A stretch of DNA of 64,000 bases from JBCCCJ01 sp039029315 (GCA_039029315.1 JBCCGK010000011.1:62001-126000), one strand, 5' to 3'; positions 17,084 through 26,468 are shown, counted from the first letter of the stretch. Notes: generated by a model from the letters alone, not told the origin. Translations and numbers: made by a program.

Positions 17084-17935
17084 TTGCAGCAGTTGAAAGA
17101 GGGTTATGTACAATCTATCATCTCAGTACCTGAACCACTGAGAGAGCCACTCATTGCCTTGCTTGCAGAGATTGGCTATGAAGCCTTTGAAGAGGTCTCT
17201 TCTGGGGTCAAAGCATATATTCCGGAACATTCCTGGCAAGAAGAAGAATTTGTTGCCCAACTGGCCATCCTTCCTGGAGGTCCCTTTCAGGTAGAACATG
17301 GACAACTCGAACCCAAAAACTGGAACGAGGAGTGGGAAAATAACTATCCTTCCGTATATATAGATGACTTCTGCCAAATAGTACCATCCTTTCGGGAAGT
17401 AGAATCTGGCTATGTGCATAGTCTCAAGATCGATCCCAAGATGTCTTTCGGGACAGGTCATCATGAAACCACCAGATTGATGATCCGACAGATGAAGGAG
17501 CTCGATCTGACCAATCGCATCGTTCTGGACATGGGATGTGGAACCGCGATACTGGGAATTTTGGCCGCCAAACTTGGCGCAAAAGAAGTCCTTGGAATCG
17601 ATATTGATCCCTGGAGCTTTGACAATGGACAAGAAAATATCCGGTTGAATCAGACACATCAGGTTCAGCTTGCCCTCGGAGATGTCTCAGCCATCCCCCC
17701 CAAAACGTTTGACTACATTCTCGCGAACATAAATCGAAATGTCTTACTGGCCGATATTCCGGCCTATGCCCAGCATCTTGCACCGAATGGAACATTGGTG
17801 CTGAGCGGATTCTTTTTGTCTGATGCGACTGCCATTGAAACCTGCTGTCGGGATGTCGGGATGATTCCTGTCCGGCATCTGGAAGAGAAGGAATGGCTGT
17901 CCATTTTATGTAAAACAAAAACCATTGAACCATGA
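17084..17935 (+). CDS. prmA: Ribosomal protein L11 methyltransferase PrmA
   Basis: This 283-residue protein uses S-adenosylmethionine to methylate ribosomal protein L11. The N-terminal ferredoxin-like substrate domain (VPEPLREPLIALLAEIGYEAF) is followed by SFGTGHHETTRLM. The Rossmann methyltransferase core has DMGCGTAILG, LGIDIDPWSF and YILANINRNVL. Length is typical. There is no in-frame ATG between the upstream stop (17069) and the conserved N-terminus, so translation must begin at TTG, at 17084 or 17093. Its TGA overlaps the ATG of the next, very large gene (ATGA at 17932-17935), implying translational coupling. Confidence 0.93.
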   Translation: MQQLKEGYVQSIISVPEPLREPLIALLAEIGYEAFEEVSSGVKAYIPEHSWQEEEFVAQLAILPGGPFQVEHGQLEPKNWNEEWENNYPSVYIDDFCQIVPSFREVESGYVHSLKIDPKMSFGTGHHETTRLMIRQMKELDLTNRIVLDMGCGTAILGILAAKLGAKEVLGIDIDPWSFDNGQENIRLNQTHQVQLALGDVSAIPPKTFDYILANINRNVLLADIPAYAQHLAPNGTLVLSGFFLSDATAIETCCRDVGMIPVRHLEEKEWLSILCKTKTIEP

Positions 17936-20900
17936 GTAATCTGATCATCAGGACCGGAATCATCCTTTGCTTGTTTTACAGTATCCAGGGGGTATTTGCC
18001 CAGGTGAGCTTTTTTGACACCGACCCCGCAATATTTATCCAGGAATTTACTTCAGAACTGAACCAATCCAAGAGTCCCATTGGATCAGAAGCAGCTATGA
18101 CTCTACAGACGCTTTGGTCTGGAGGAGAAATGAGTGAAGAAGAACAAACTGAATTCATCACTCAGGTCAACATCATGGTGAGCAAGCGCTTTCACTCTGC
18201 TCCCGATTTGGCAAATTACGCCATGATCTTTGTGTGGCTGAAAGAGCAATCTCAATATGTGAAGATTCCTGTTCAGGATTTCCTTCAAACAACTCGAAGC
18301 TGTATTCTCGAGTTGGAGAAGGAAAGAACCAGTAAATATCTACGGGTTCTGACAGAGTACATTCCTGAAGGCTATGCCATCAAAAGAGACAAGTTTTTCT
18401 GGCATGCCTCTGAAAAAGAACCTTCATTGATGTTCCTGACTCTGGAAGACAAGAACGGCAGCTACAAAGCACCGGTCATTCGGTTTGGTGAGACAGATTT
18501 GAGTTATGTGTCCTACCGGCATAATGACAGCACCCATATTCAGGGAACCACAGGGGATTTTCATCCTTTGTCTATGTCCTTTGTCGGGGTCAACGGACGT
18601 GTAGATTGGGAAAAAGTAGGACTAGACCCCGAAGATGTCTATTGCGAATTCAAGGACTATAAGTTGAAGCTCAACTATGGATTGATCAAGGTAGATACCG
18701 CCTCTTTCTATTACACCAGCCTGTTTGATGGGCCCGTAGTAGGAAAGTTTGAAGATGGGAATGTGGGATACAAAAATATCAACAAAGCCAATTATCCTTA
18801 TTTCAAGAGTTATGAAGGAGGGATTGTCATTGAGAACTTCATCCCTTATGTCAAATATGAAGGAGGCTTCTCCCTGAAAGGGATTCGCAAAATTGGCTCA
18901 GCCTATGACATTTGGGTAGATTATGTACCGGAAGAAACCACTTTTGGAGAAGAAGGATCAGGAGACAGTTGGTATAGCGATCATAACAGCGATGATTTCT
19001 ATTCGGATGAAAGCAAGCAGGATGAATATGGATCAGATGAGTGGGATTATGCTGCTGCCGAAGAGACCAGTTTTGATTCCGATGATGACAGTTGGTCCGA
19101 TGATGAAGGCTGGGGCGATGATTCTGACTATGGTGAAGGGGAAAGTGCCAGTGAAGAAGAGCTTCCTTTCTTTGCCGAAGACGACGGTCTTGCGTATCCC
19201 GATCAGGTACAAGAACACATTCTTGCCAAACTCGCTATCCAACGTGCCACAGGCGGAACGATGATGGTGTTGAGTGGAGAAGCATTTGTCCTGGATCAAA
19301 AGAAAATGGTGGGAAAAAATAATCATGCAGTTATCTACACCAGTGAAGAAGACAGTATTTTTCATCCATCGATGGATGTTCTCTATCTGGCAAAGGATTC
19401 TACTGTAACCGTTAAAAAGCCCAAGAGAGGCACCTTCGCCAGTGTTCCCTTTACCAGCTCTTATCATGAGTTTTTCCTTTATTTCGAAACCATTATTTGG
19501 GACCTTGGGGAAGACAACCTGCGATTCACTGCTTTTGTTGATAGAGAAAACAAAGTCTCAGCCATTGAGTCCTTTGATTACTTCACCAAAGCTCGATTCT
19601 CCCAGTTCAAGAATATTCTGAAATTTAACCCTATAGGTGCCATCTACAGATATCAGACGCTACATCCAGATGAAGCCATCTTCCCTGGAGAGATTTTGGC
19701 TGAGTATCGACTGCCTGGTCAACAGACTGCCTTTGAAAGAGCTTTGCCAGGATTGGAAGGATCTGGATTTATCACTTATAATAAGCAGACGAATGAAATT
19801 ACCCCACTTCCCAAATTGAGAAAATGGGCCATCGCAGCAAGGGGTAAGAAGGATTTTGATGCCATTCAGATCATCTCAAAGGTTGATACAGGGGCCCATG
19901 CCTTCATGAACTTTGATACAAAGGAAATCGAAATGCGAGGGGTTCCCTACTTCTCATTGAGTGATTCTATCTTTCTGCGCGTAGCGCCTCTTGATGGAAT
20001 TGTGAAGGTTCAGAAAAACCGGAACCTACAGTTTGGGGGAACCATGGCAAGTGGCCGCTTGAACTTTTATTCCAGTGCGGAAGATCGTCCCAGTTTTGCC
20101 TTCGATTACGAAAGCTATAAAATCCATTGTGATTCGATTGACTCCATTCGATTTGTTGTTGTGCGGAATCCGCCTCCGGGCTATGAGCCGACACCTTTAG
20201 AGAAGGCATTGAACAATACTGTCTTCGAAGGGGTAACAGGGGCCATTCATATTGATGATCCCAATAATAAAAGTGGAAAAAAAGAGTACGCCCACTTTCC
20301 TGTGTTTGACAGTTATTCAAAGTCTTATCTCTACTGGGAAAAACCCAATATCGAGAATGGTGTGTATGCCAAAGACAAAATGAATTTCTCAGTTGATCCT
20401 TTTGTTCTGGACAGCCTGGAAGAGTTTGAATGGACCAACTTACAGTTTGATGGGGAATTTAATTCCTCCGAGATCTTCCCAACCTTTAGACAATCTCTTC
20501 AGGTGATGGAAGACTTTACCCTCGGATTCAAAGCAGAAACGCCGCCGGGAGGATATCGAATTTATGATGGGAATGGCCGCTTCAACAATGAAATCATTCT
20601 TGACAGCAAAGGCCTGCGCGGGGATGGAGAGATCGAATACCTAGGAACGATGGCCCGAAGTGATTCCTTTGTCTTTCACTTTGATTCTGTGATGGCAGAA
20701 GTCCACTATTTCAACCTCAAGCGTGGCTACCGGGGCGGCGTATACTTTCCACATGTAGAAGCAAATTCTGCCTTGTATAAATGGTATACCAAAGACAGTG
20801 CGCTGGCTGTCTCTTCTACCTATGAGGCTCTCTCGGTGTTCAATGGAGAGGCGGAGTTCACTGGAACCTTGTCCATCACAGAGGAAGGCATGGTCGGAGA

Positions 20901-22791
20901 TGGGGAAATTATTCTTGGACAAGTAAAAATTGCCGGAGACAGTATTGTCTTTAACGAAATGGACTTCTCTACCCAGAATAGTGATTTCATCATTGTCGAT
21001 GAGGAGGACCCTGAGCAGGTTCATTTCATTGCCAAAAATGTCGATGTCGCTTATGATGTGTGGCGGCATAGTTCTACCTTCGAATCCAAGGAAGTCGGAG
21101 CTGAGTTGGCACAATTTCCCAACCATCAGTACGGAACTTCTCTTGCCAAAGGACAGTTCAAGCGCTCCACACATGATTTGAAACTGGAAGGCATCAGCTC
21201 CTATCTGACAGACAACTATTTTGTCTCCATTGATCCCAAGCAGGACAGCTTGAACTTCAATGCCAAAGATGCATACTACGATCTGGAAAAGGAAGAAATC
21301 GTTGTCAGTGGGGTGCCAAACATCTTTGTGGCTGATGCGACCATTACCCCTGATCAGAAAGAGGTCGTCATACAAGAGAATGGCTTAATCAGAACCCTGG
21401 AAAATGCCACCATCGAAGCTGATCAGGAGACGAAGATGCACCGAATTTATGATGCGAGGGTGGATATCTTCTCCAGAAACGAATATGAAGGCGGGGGAAA
21501 GTATGACTATATCGAAATCAATGGCAAAGAACAGTTCATTGAATTCAACAACATCAAAGTCAATAGTGATCTGACGACGATCGCATCTGGCCCCATCCAG
21601 GAAAGAAGTGGATTTTATCTGACAGACCGAATCTTCTTTAAAGGAAACACCCATCTGGATGCCTCACGTAAATTCCTCAGCTTTGAAGGGGAAGTGAAAA
21701 TCGAATCTGAAAATCCAGTCTTCAAAGGGGCCTGGTTTACTTTCGCCAAAACCATCGTGAATCCCGATACAGTCTTTATCCCGATTGCTGAAGATCTCAC
21801 CAATGACATGGATGAAGAATTGACTGTTGGATTGAATTTCGTGCCGGAAAACAGAGTGTTCTACTCCAATTTCCTCCAGGCCAAAGAGGATGAGGATGAT
21901 ATCGAAGTTCTCTCTGCCTCTGGTGGCTTGACCTTTGACCGAGCCAAAAAAGAATTCAAGATTGGTTCAGAAGAAAAACTGAAAAACCGTGTCCTGAAAG
22001 GCTCCACAGTAGCCTTCAATGATGAGAAGAATACCATTACCTCTCAGGGATTCCTCAAATTCCCCTATGACTTCATGGATAGAACCATCACCATGAAAAT
22101 GGCAGGTTCCTGGAAGGAAGACATGAGAAAACGTCAATTGTCCACCAACCTGATCATGGGAATCAATATGGAGATCCTGCCAGAAGAGCCGATGAAGAAA
22201 CTGGCAGAAACCCTTGTGGCGATTACAGGTGCCAATAAGGACATAGACTTCCAGGATGGAACCTTCATGAGGAGTATTTCGGAGTTGCTGGATGAAGGCA
22301 ACAAAGGAGAGCGTGAGACAGAAAAATTCATTGGCAACGTTCGGGATGCAATGATCTCTGCGAATGGAATCAAACTCGCTCAACAACTTCCCTATACCCT
22401 GTTGATCTCTGGTGTCAACTTCAATTATGATCGTGATTACAAAGCCTTGTATAGCGATTCAGAGATCGGATTGATCGGAATTGACGGAAACCACATCAAC
22501 AAGGTGATCAACTCCAAGATCGTGTATCAATTTGGTCGGATCTCTGCCGATGGCGAAAAAGGCCCAGACAAGTTGACCATGTATCTGGAAGTGGATGAGT
22601 TTAACTATGTGTATTTCCACTTTGAAGATGATGTGCTTTATACCATTTCTTCCTATTATACTGAATACAATTATCCACTTCAGGAATTGGTTGACAAGCG
22701 CAAGAGTGAAGAAGGATTCAGATTTGAGTTGGCGACAGAGGACGATCCTCCGAAGTTCAAACAAGAATTTATCAAGAAGTTTATTCGATAG
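17932..22791 (+). CDS. Very large exported beta-rich protein of unknown function
   Basis: This 1619-residue protein is the largest in the window and not a family I can name. A signal peptide ends near VFAQ (residue 24). Residues 25-150 are helical. A linker at about 335-420 is extremely acidic and rich in Ser, Asp, Glu, Gly and Trp (for example DSDDDSWSDDEGWGDDSDYG). Beyond it lie roughly 1100 residues of short beta strands with a recurring pattern: an aromatic-rich strand, FDGEF, GDGEI and NATIEAD-like turns, then IEFNNIKV. The pattern recalls OstA/LptA-like or filamentous beta proteins, a tentative comparison. There is no T9SS sorting domain and no obvious barrel end, so a periplasmic or surface location is inferred. 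It is coupled to prmA by ATGA and followed by a strong terminator. Confidence 0.85.
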   Translation: MSNLIIRTGIILCLFYSIQGVFAQVSFFDTDPAIFIQEFTSELNQSKSPIGSEAAMTLQTLWSGGEMSEEEQTEFITQVNIMVSKRFHSAPDLANYAMIFVWLKEQSQYVKIPVQDFLQTTRSCILELEKERTSKYLRVLTEYIPEGYAIKRDKFFWHASEKEPSLMFLTLEDKNGSYKAPVIRFGETDLSYVSYRHNDSTHIQGTTGDFHPLSMSFVGVNGRVDWEKVGLDPEDVYCEFKDYKLKLNYGLIKVDTASFYYTSLFDGPVVGKFEDGNVGYKNINKANYPYFKSYEGGIVIENFIPYVKYEGGFSLKGIRKIGSAYDIWVDYVPEETTFGEEGSGDSWYSDHNSDDFYSDESKQDEYGSDEWDYAAAEETSFDSDDDSWSDDEGWGDDSDYGEGESASEEELPFFAEDDGLAYPDQVQEHILAKLAIQRATGGTMMVLSGEAFVLDQKKMVGKNNHAVIYTSEEDSIFHPSMDVLYLAKDSTVTVKKPKRGTFASVPFTSSYHEFFLYFETIIWDLGEDNLRFTAFVDRENKVSAIESFDYFTKARFSQFKNILKFNPIGAIYRYQTLHPDEAIFPGEILAEYRLPGQQTAFERALPGLEGSGFITYNKQTNEITPLPKLRKWAIAARGKKDFDAIQIISKVDTGAHAFMNFDTKEIEMRGVPYFSLSDSIFLRVAPLDGIVKVQKNRNLQFGGTMASGRLNFYSSAEDRPSFAFDYESYKIHCDSIDSIRFVVVRNPPPGYEPTPLEKALNNTVFEGVTGAIHIDDPNNKSGKKEYAHFPVFDSYSKSYLYWEKPNIENGVYAKDKMNFSVDPFVLDSLEEFEWTNLQFDGEFNSSEIFPTFRQSLQVMEDFTLGFKAETPPGGYRIYDGNGRFNNEIILDSKGLRGDGEIEYLGTMARSDSFVFHFDSVMAEVHYFNLKRGYRGGVYFPHVEANSALYKWYTKDSALAVSSTYEALSVFNGEAEFTGTLSITEEGMVGDGEIILGQVKIAGDSIVFNEMDFSTQNSDFIIVDEEDPEQVHFIAKNVDVAYDVWRHSSTFESKEVGAELAQFPNHQYGTSLAKGQFKRSTHDLKLEGISSYLTDNYFVSIDPKQDSLNFNAKDAYYDLEKEEIVVSGVPNIFVADATITPDQKEVVIQENGLIRTLENATIEADQETKMHRIYDARVDIFSRNEYEGGGKYDYIEINGKEQFIEFNNIKVNSDLTTIASGPIQERSGFYLTDRIFFKGNTHLDASRKFLSFEGEVKIESENPVFKGAWFTFAKTIVNPDTVFIPIAEDLTNDMDEELTVGLNFVPENRVFYSNFLQAKEDEDDIEVLSASGGLTFDRAKKEFKIGSEEKLKNRVLKGSTVAFNDEKNTITSQGFLKFPYDFMDRTITMKMAGSWKEDMRKRQLSTNLIMGINMEILPEEPMKKLAETLVAITGANKDIDFQDGTFMRSISELLDEGNKGERETEKFIGNVRDAMISANGIKLAQQLPYTLLISGVNFNYDRDYKALYSDSEIGLIGIDGNHINKVINSKIVYQFGRISADGEKGPDKLTMYLEVDEFNYVYFHFEDDVLYTISSYYTEYNYPLQELVDKRKSEEGFRFELATEDDPPKFKQEFIKKFIR

Positions 22792-22793
22792 AC

Positions 22794-22815
22794 AGTCGAT
22801 AGACGATAGACGATG
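22794..22815 (+). repeat. 22-nt GATAGAC repeat following a stop codon
   Basis: AGTCGATAGACGATAGACGATG begins three bases after the TAG stop of the 1619-residue gene. A copy with two mismatches follows the stop of the PKD lipoprotein gene on the minus strand (30539-30560). It contains short tandem GATAGAC units and overlaps the start of the terminator by three bases. Confidence 0.6.
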
Positions 22816-22851
22816 GCCCATGGTTCCGCAAGGAACCCTGGGCCATTTTTT
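22813..22851 (+). terminator. Intrinsic terminator with GCAA tetraloop
   Basis: A 15-position stem (22813-22827 with 22832-22846) has 14 Watson-Crick pairs and one T-C mismatch, closed by a GCAA (GNRA) tetraloop and followed by five T residues. It ends the prmA and 1619-residue-gene transcript. Confidence 0.92.
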
Positions 22852-22940
22852 GTGAGTCGGGCTCCGGTATCAATTTGATAAATCCCGCTGTGAATGCAAT
22901 CTTTGGTCCATGATGCACTTCAAGTAAATATGGATTGTCG

Positions 22941-23495
22941 ATGAACACCAACACATGGACCATTTCGTCAGACTGGACCCTGTTTCTGGATAGAGACGGA
23001 GTCATTAATCGTCGACTTCCTGAAGACTATGTCAAGCAGTGGGAAGAGTTTCATTTCTTGCCCGGCGTCAAAGAATCTTTGAAACGTTTTGGTGGACAAT
23101 TCGGTCGAATCGTGATCGTAACGAATCAGCAGGGAATCGGGAAAGGTTTGATGACAGAGGAAGATCTGGCAGAGATTCATCATCAAATGATGGGAGAGAT
23201 TGTAGCGACAGGCGGCAGAATAGATCGCATCTATCATTGCCCTGCCCTCCGGTCGGCCCCAAACAATTGCCGCAAACCAAGGCCCGCTATGGCTTATCAG
23301 GCGCAAACAGAATTCCCGGAGATCGTGTTCTCGCGCTCTGTTATGGTTGGGGATTCACTCACTGATATCGAATTTGGGAAGGCTGTAGGGATGCATACCG
23401 TCTGGATATCTGATGAGGAAATCCCATCCTCCCATGGATCTTTGATTGACCTTCGATTGAGTGGATTGGCGCAGTTGGTGTTTGGAGACATGTGA
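22941..23495 (+). CDS. HAD-IIIA phosphatase, GmhB-like
   Basis: This protein has 184 residues from the ATG at 22941 (a TTG two codons upstream is possible). Motif I is FLDRDGVINRR (Asp17 nucleophile, Asp19), motif II VTNQQGIGKG, motif III RKPRPAM and motif IV MVGDSLTDIEFG. This is the pattern of D-glycero-D-manno-heptose-1,7-bisphosphate phosphatase or the related histidinol-phosphatase domain. GmhB normally has a zinc loop of the type CPH...CxCRKP. Here it reads CPALRSAPNNCRKP, so the His and one Cys are missing and zinc is probably not bound. Heptose, histidinol or another small sugar phosphate remain possible substrates. No other heptose-pathway gene is nearby. Confidence 0.83.
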   Translation: MNTNTWTISSDWTLFLDRDGVINRRLPEDYVKQWEEFHFLPGVKESLKRFGGQFGRIVIVTNQQGIGKGLMTEEDLAEIHHQMMGEIVATGGRIDRIYHCPALRSAPNNCRKPRPAMAYQAQTEFPEIVFSRSVMVGDSLTDIEFGKAVGMHTVWISDEEIPSSHGSLIDLRLSGLAQLVFGDM

Positions 23496-23506
23496 GAAAA
23501 AAAGGA

Positions 23507-23543
23507 GGGGAAAAAGAGAACAACTAGCCTTTTCTTTTTCCCC
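23507..23543. terminator. Bidirectional hairpin between convergent genes
   Basis: GGGGAAAAAGAGAA pairs with TTTTCTTTTTCCCC (23507-23520 with 23530-23543), 14 pairs including one G-T, around a nine-base loop. It sits between the ends of the GmhB-like gene (23495) and the GH5 gene (23568) and could stop both transcripts. Confidence 0.6.
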
Positions 23544-23567
23544 AGCATATATCAGCCAGAGGGGGCC

Positions 23568-26291
23568 TTACTCCAACTTAAGAATTTGTAGACTTTGGAC
23601 CCGGCCTTGCTGTGGCTGCAATCGAACAAAGTAGGCTCCATTGGGCACCTGACTCAAATCAAGGGTCGATTGGAAGGTGCCGCCAGCGCGAATCTGATCT
23701 GACAGCACGATCTGTCCAAGCGAGGAGTACACCTGAATCTCGATATCCTGTGGCTGATCTACTGTTCCTTCTAGCTGAAACAGACCTGTTCCAGGGTTGG
23801 GAAATACGCGCAGCTGCTGTAATTGTCGAGGATCATCGACTGAAGTCAGGAAGGTAAAGTCAAACCAGTTGACATTGAATTGAGAGCCAGTGATGGCCAT
23901 TCGCAAGGTTTGGAGTCCGGCCGGGAGGTGTACGGTCTGACTGGTGGTAGACCAGGTCTGCCATCCACCAGTGGGGGCAAAACTCGCGCTCCCAAGATTG
24001 CTGATATTCCCATTGTCTCCGATGAGTTGAATGTCCAGAGTGCCAGTTTCACTCTCTGCGGCGGTCCGGATGCCGAGTTCATAAGTCCCAGTCTGAGAGA
24101 CATTGATCAGATAATCCAGATAATCTCCAGGGTCAAGAAACCCAATGTTTTGCCCACCTCCTGCATCTGATGTGGTCTCAAGTTGAACACCAGATTGAGT
24201 GATGAAATCTTCTGCTTCGACCTTTCCGGGAATAGAATGAACAACAGGTAAGGTGTTTTCAACCGCTTTGAGGGCAAAATTGTTCAGCGTTGTTCCATCT
24301 GTGGCATCTATCTGTGCACCAGAGTAAGAAATCTTGATCACATCATCTGAGGTGAGTGTTTCATCAAGGGTGAACAAGACCGTTCTGGGGTTGGCCGAGT
24401 CGAGGATAACATCAGTAATGGTCAGAATTTGGCCACTGATCTGGATTTGAAAATCCGCTGGTGCAGAAGGGAGGGGACCAGCAATGGGTTTGTTGAGATG
24501 GAGCTGGATTTTTTTGGGGGTGGCTGTGCTGGAAGAAACGAAGTCCGTAACAATTGTAGTGGTTGCAGCACCCTCGATGAATTCAAATCTACTGATATTC
24601 ACATCGCGCCCATCAGAGTGAAAGCGGAGTTTCTTATCCTCAGGGGTGAGCACGACATCCTGGATAATGATGTCTTGCCAGCTTTGCCATCCGCCCGTGT
24701 TGGGAACATATCTTCGGGAGGTGATATCTGCCCCATCAGCACTGAAATGAAAGCTCCCATCAAATCCATTAGTGGCGAGTCTGGCGCGAATTTCATAAAC
24801 CGCACTATTGGCAACTTCAATATCATATTGCATCCATTCTCCTTCTGCTGTCCACCCTACATTGAATCCATTCGAGTTCGGATCACTAGAAGCTTCAATA
24901 TCTACCCCATCATTGCGATAGATCCATCCATTGTTCCAGGCAGTGAAGCTACCGCTGGAGACATGATAATTGGCTACATCGGTATCGAAATAAGCACTTC
25001 CGTTGAGGCCCATGTCAAAATCCGGAGCATAGATGATTCCGGGTATGTTGTGGGTCTGAAAAGGAATAGATTCATCTGAGCGTACCTGCCGGATCATAGC
25101 ATCGATTACATCTTTCTGGAATACACAGTTTTCTAGTTTGAGGTTCTCCGTAACTTCCATCAAGGCTGCCCGGGCAAAAAATGAGTTTGGGGTGCTTCCT
25201 GAGCCTTTCCAATAATTCAGCAGGGTTTCATAATCTGCTGTTTTGATTACAGACAGTGGACCGGAGATAGATTCTATTTTTTTCATCGGCCACCATGCCC
25301 ATCCGATTCCATGACTTTCTATCAGGTGAATGGCGTCCCGAAACCAGGTATTGGAATTCTCTCCTGATTCACCAAAATATAAAGGAATATTGTATTGGTC
25401 TCGCATGGTCAATACCCACTGGATAGATGCTTTGTCATTGTAAGACCAGTATTTGTGAGGACTATACACCATATTATTATCCCAGGGAGGGGTAAGACCT
25501 GTGAAATCATTGGCAAACCAGTTTCCTTCAATAAAAATGATATGGTTGGTGTCAACTGCCCGTATGCTATCTGTTATTTCTCCATACAAGGAACGAAGGG
25601 GGCCATTTCCTCCCATATTCCAGTTGGTTTCGTTGAGCAAATCATAGCCCGCAACCCAAGGTTCATCCACATATCTTTCTGCCAATCGCTTCCACAGAGC
25701 GACTGTTTTATCCTTGTTGGCTTGGCTTTCCCAAAGAGCTGGTTTGGTCGGATCATAATCAGAGATTCCCTGATCCTGTCCCTGACCTCCGGGTGCAGCA
25801 TGCAGATCCAGCACAACATACATCTGATTTTGTTTGCACCAGGAAATCAAACTGTCTGTCAGATCGAACCCCTTGCTAAGCCAGGTCTGTTGACCAGGAA
25901 CAGGTTCATCCTCAATCGGGAGGGTGTAGAGATTGTAATGCATGGGTAGCCGAACAGAATTGAAGCCCCATGCCTTGAGGGAATCTATGTCAATTTTCCG
26001 AACGTGATTGGCCAGCCAGGCATCATAAAAAGCATCCGTATCAGCTTCCCCGATCAATTGTTCTATTTTGTCTCTGATTTGATACTGCGCACTGGCAAAC
26101 TCTGCCGTTTGCAACATATAGCCCTCCTGAAGCATCCATCCTCCCAGACCCATCCCCCGAAGGATGACTGTATCTCCATTTCCATTCACGATGGCCTTTC
26201 CACTGGTGTGGAGAAACCCTTGTGCCGGCAGATGTAAGAAGGTCAGAAAAACCAGGCTCGCAAGCAGAAGAAAGTGTTTAAACATCAACAT
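23568..26291 (-). CDS. Secreted GH5 glycoside hydrolase with two CBM6-like domains and T9SS sorting domain
   Basis: This protein has 907 residues. A signal peptide (cleavage near LPAQ, 24) precedes a GH5 catalytic domain (about 25-375) with acid/base Glu221 in DLLNETNW and nucleophile Glu308 in YFGESGEN. Two CBM6-like beta-sandwiches follow (about 425-575 and 690-825; WTAEGEWMQYDI and DPGDYLDYLINV), separated by a SwmB/Ig-like module. The last 80 residues (LRVFPNPGTG to LQILKLE) are a type IX secretion sorting domain, so the enzyme is exported to the surface or medium. The GLGGWMLQEGYML start fits GH5 members acting on beta-glucans, possibly exo-beta-1,3- or endo-beta-1,6-glucanase (inference). 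It follows GH3 and GH16 genes of the same locus, with an inserted repeat just upstream of its start. Confidence 0.88.
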   Translation of the reverse strand: MLMFKHFLLLASLVFLTFLHLPAQGFLHTSGKAIVNGNGDTVILRGMGLGGWMLQEGYMLQTAEFASAQYQIRDKIEQLIGEADTDAFYDAWLANHVRKIDIDSLKAWGFNSVRLPMHYNLYTLPIEDEPVPGQQTWLSKGFDLTDSLISWCKQNQMYVVLDLHAAPGGQGQDQGISDYDPTKPALWESQANKDKTVALWKRLAERYVDEPWVAGYDLLNETNWNMGGNGPLRSLYGEITDSIRAVDTNHIIFIEGNWFANDFTGLTPPWDNNMVYSPHKYWSYNDKASIQWVLTMRDQYNIPLYFGESGENSNTWFRDAIHLIESHGIGWAWWPMKKIESISGPLSVIKTADYETLLNYWKGSGSTPNSFFARAALMEVTENLKLENCVFQKDVIDAMIRQVRSDESIPFQTHNIPGIIYAPDFDMGLNGSAYFDTDVANYHVSSGSFTAWNNGWIYRNDGVDIEASSDPNSNGFNVGWTAEGEWMQYDIEVANSAVYEIRARLATNGFDGSFHFSADGADITSRRYVPNTGGWQSWQDIIIQDVVLTPEDKKLRFHSDGRDVNISRFEFIEGAATTTIVTDFVSSSTATPKKIQLHLNKPIAGPLPSAPADFQIQISGQILTITDVILDSANPRTVLFTLDETLTSDDVIKISYSGAQIDATDGTTLNNFALKAVENTLPVVHSIPGKVEAEDFITQSGVQLETTSDAGGGQNIGFLDPGDYLDYLINVSQTGTYELGIRTAAESETGTLDIQLIGDNGNISNLGSASFAPTGGWQTWSTTSQTVHLPAGLQTLRMAITGSQFNVNWFDFTFLTSVDDPRQLQQLRVFPNPGTGLFQLEGTVDQPQDIEIQVYSSLGQIVLSDQIRAGGTFQSTLDLSQVPNGAYFVRLQPQQGRVQSLQILKLE

Positions 26292-26308
26292 ATATTTTGT
26301 TTTTTAGT

Positions 26309-26468
26309 AAGTATGGGGACACAATTAAATTGTAGGATATTGTTCCTCCCCCAACCCCCTCCAAAGGGGGAAATCGTTGAGTTCTGGCCTTGTGGGTTGA
26401 TGTCTCCCGCTGGCGGGAGAGCGAGAGGGTGGAAGACGATTGTCAAATATTCATTTGTCCAAATACTT
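26309..26468. mobile_element. MITE-like element with AAGTA..TACTT ends, copy 1
   Basis: The 160-bp element has imperfect terminal repeats (AAGTATGGGGACA against AAGTATTTGGACA). Its core has a perfect GC-rich palindrome TCTCCCGC-TG-GCGGGAGA (26403-26420). A 105-bp core (26371-26475) matches 63164-63268 at 94 of 105 positions. The outer left part aligns without gaps at about 60 percent. It begins 18 bp before the GH5 start codon, so it may form part of the GH5 leader or promoter. Confidence 0.82.

Noticed and set aside
20641..21375. 244-codon antisense frame within the 1619-residue gene
   Set aside because: Antisense shadow of a long coding region; the forward protein has a signal peptide and consistent composition.
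24429..25079. 216-codon antisense frame within the GH5 gene
   Set aside because: Overlaps well-supported CBM6-like and catalytic parts of the GH5 protein.
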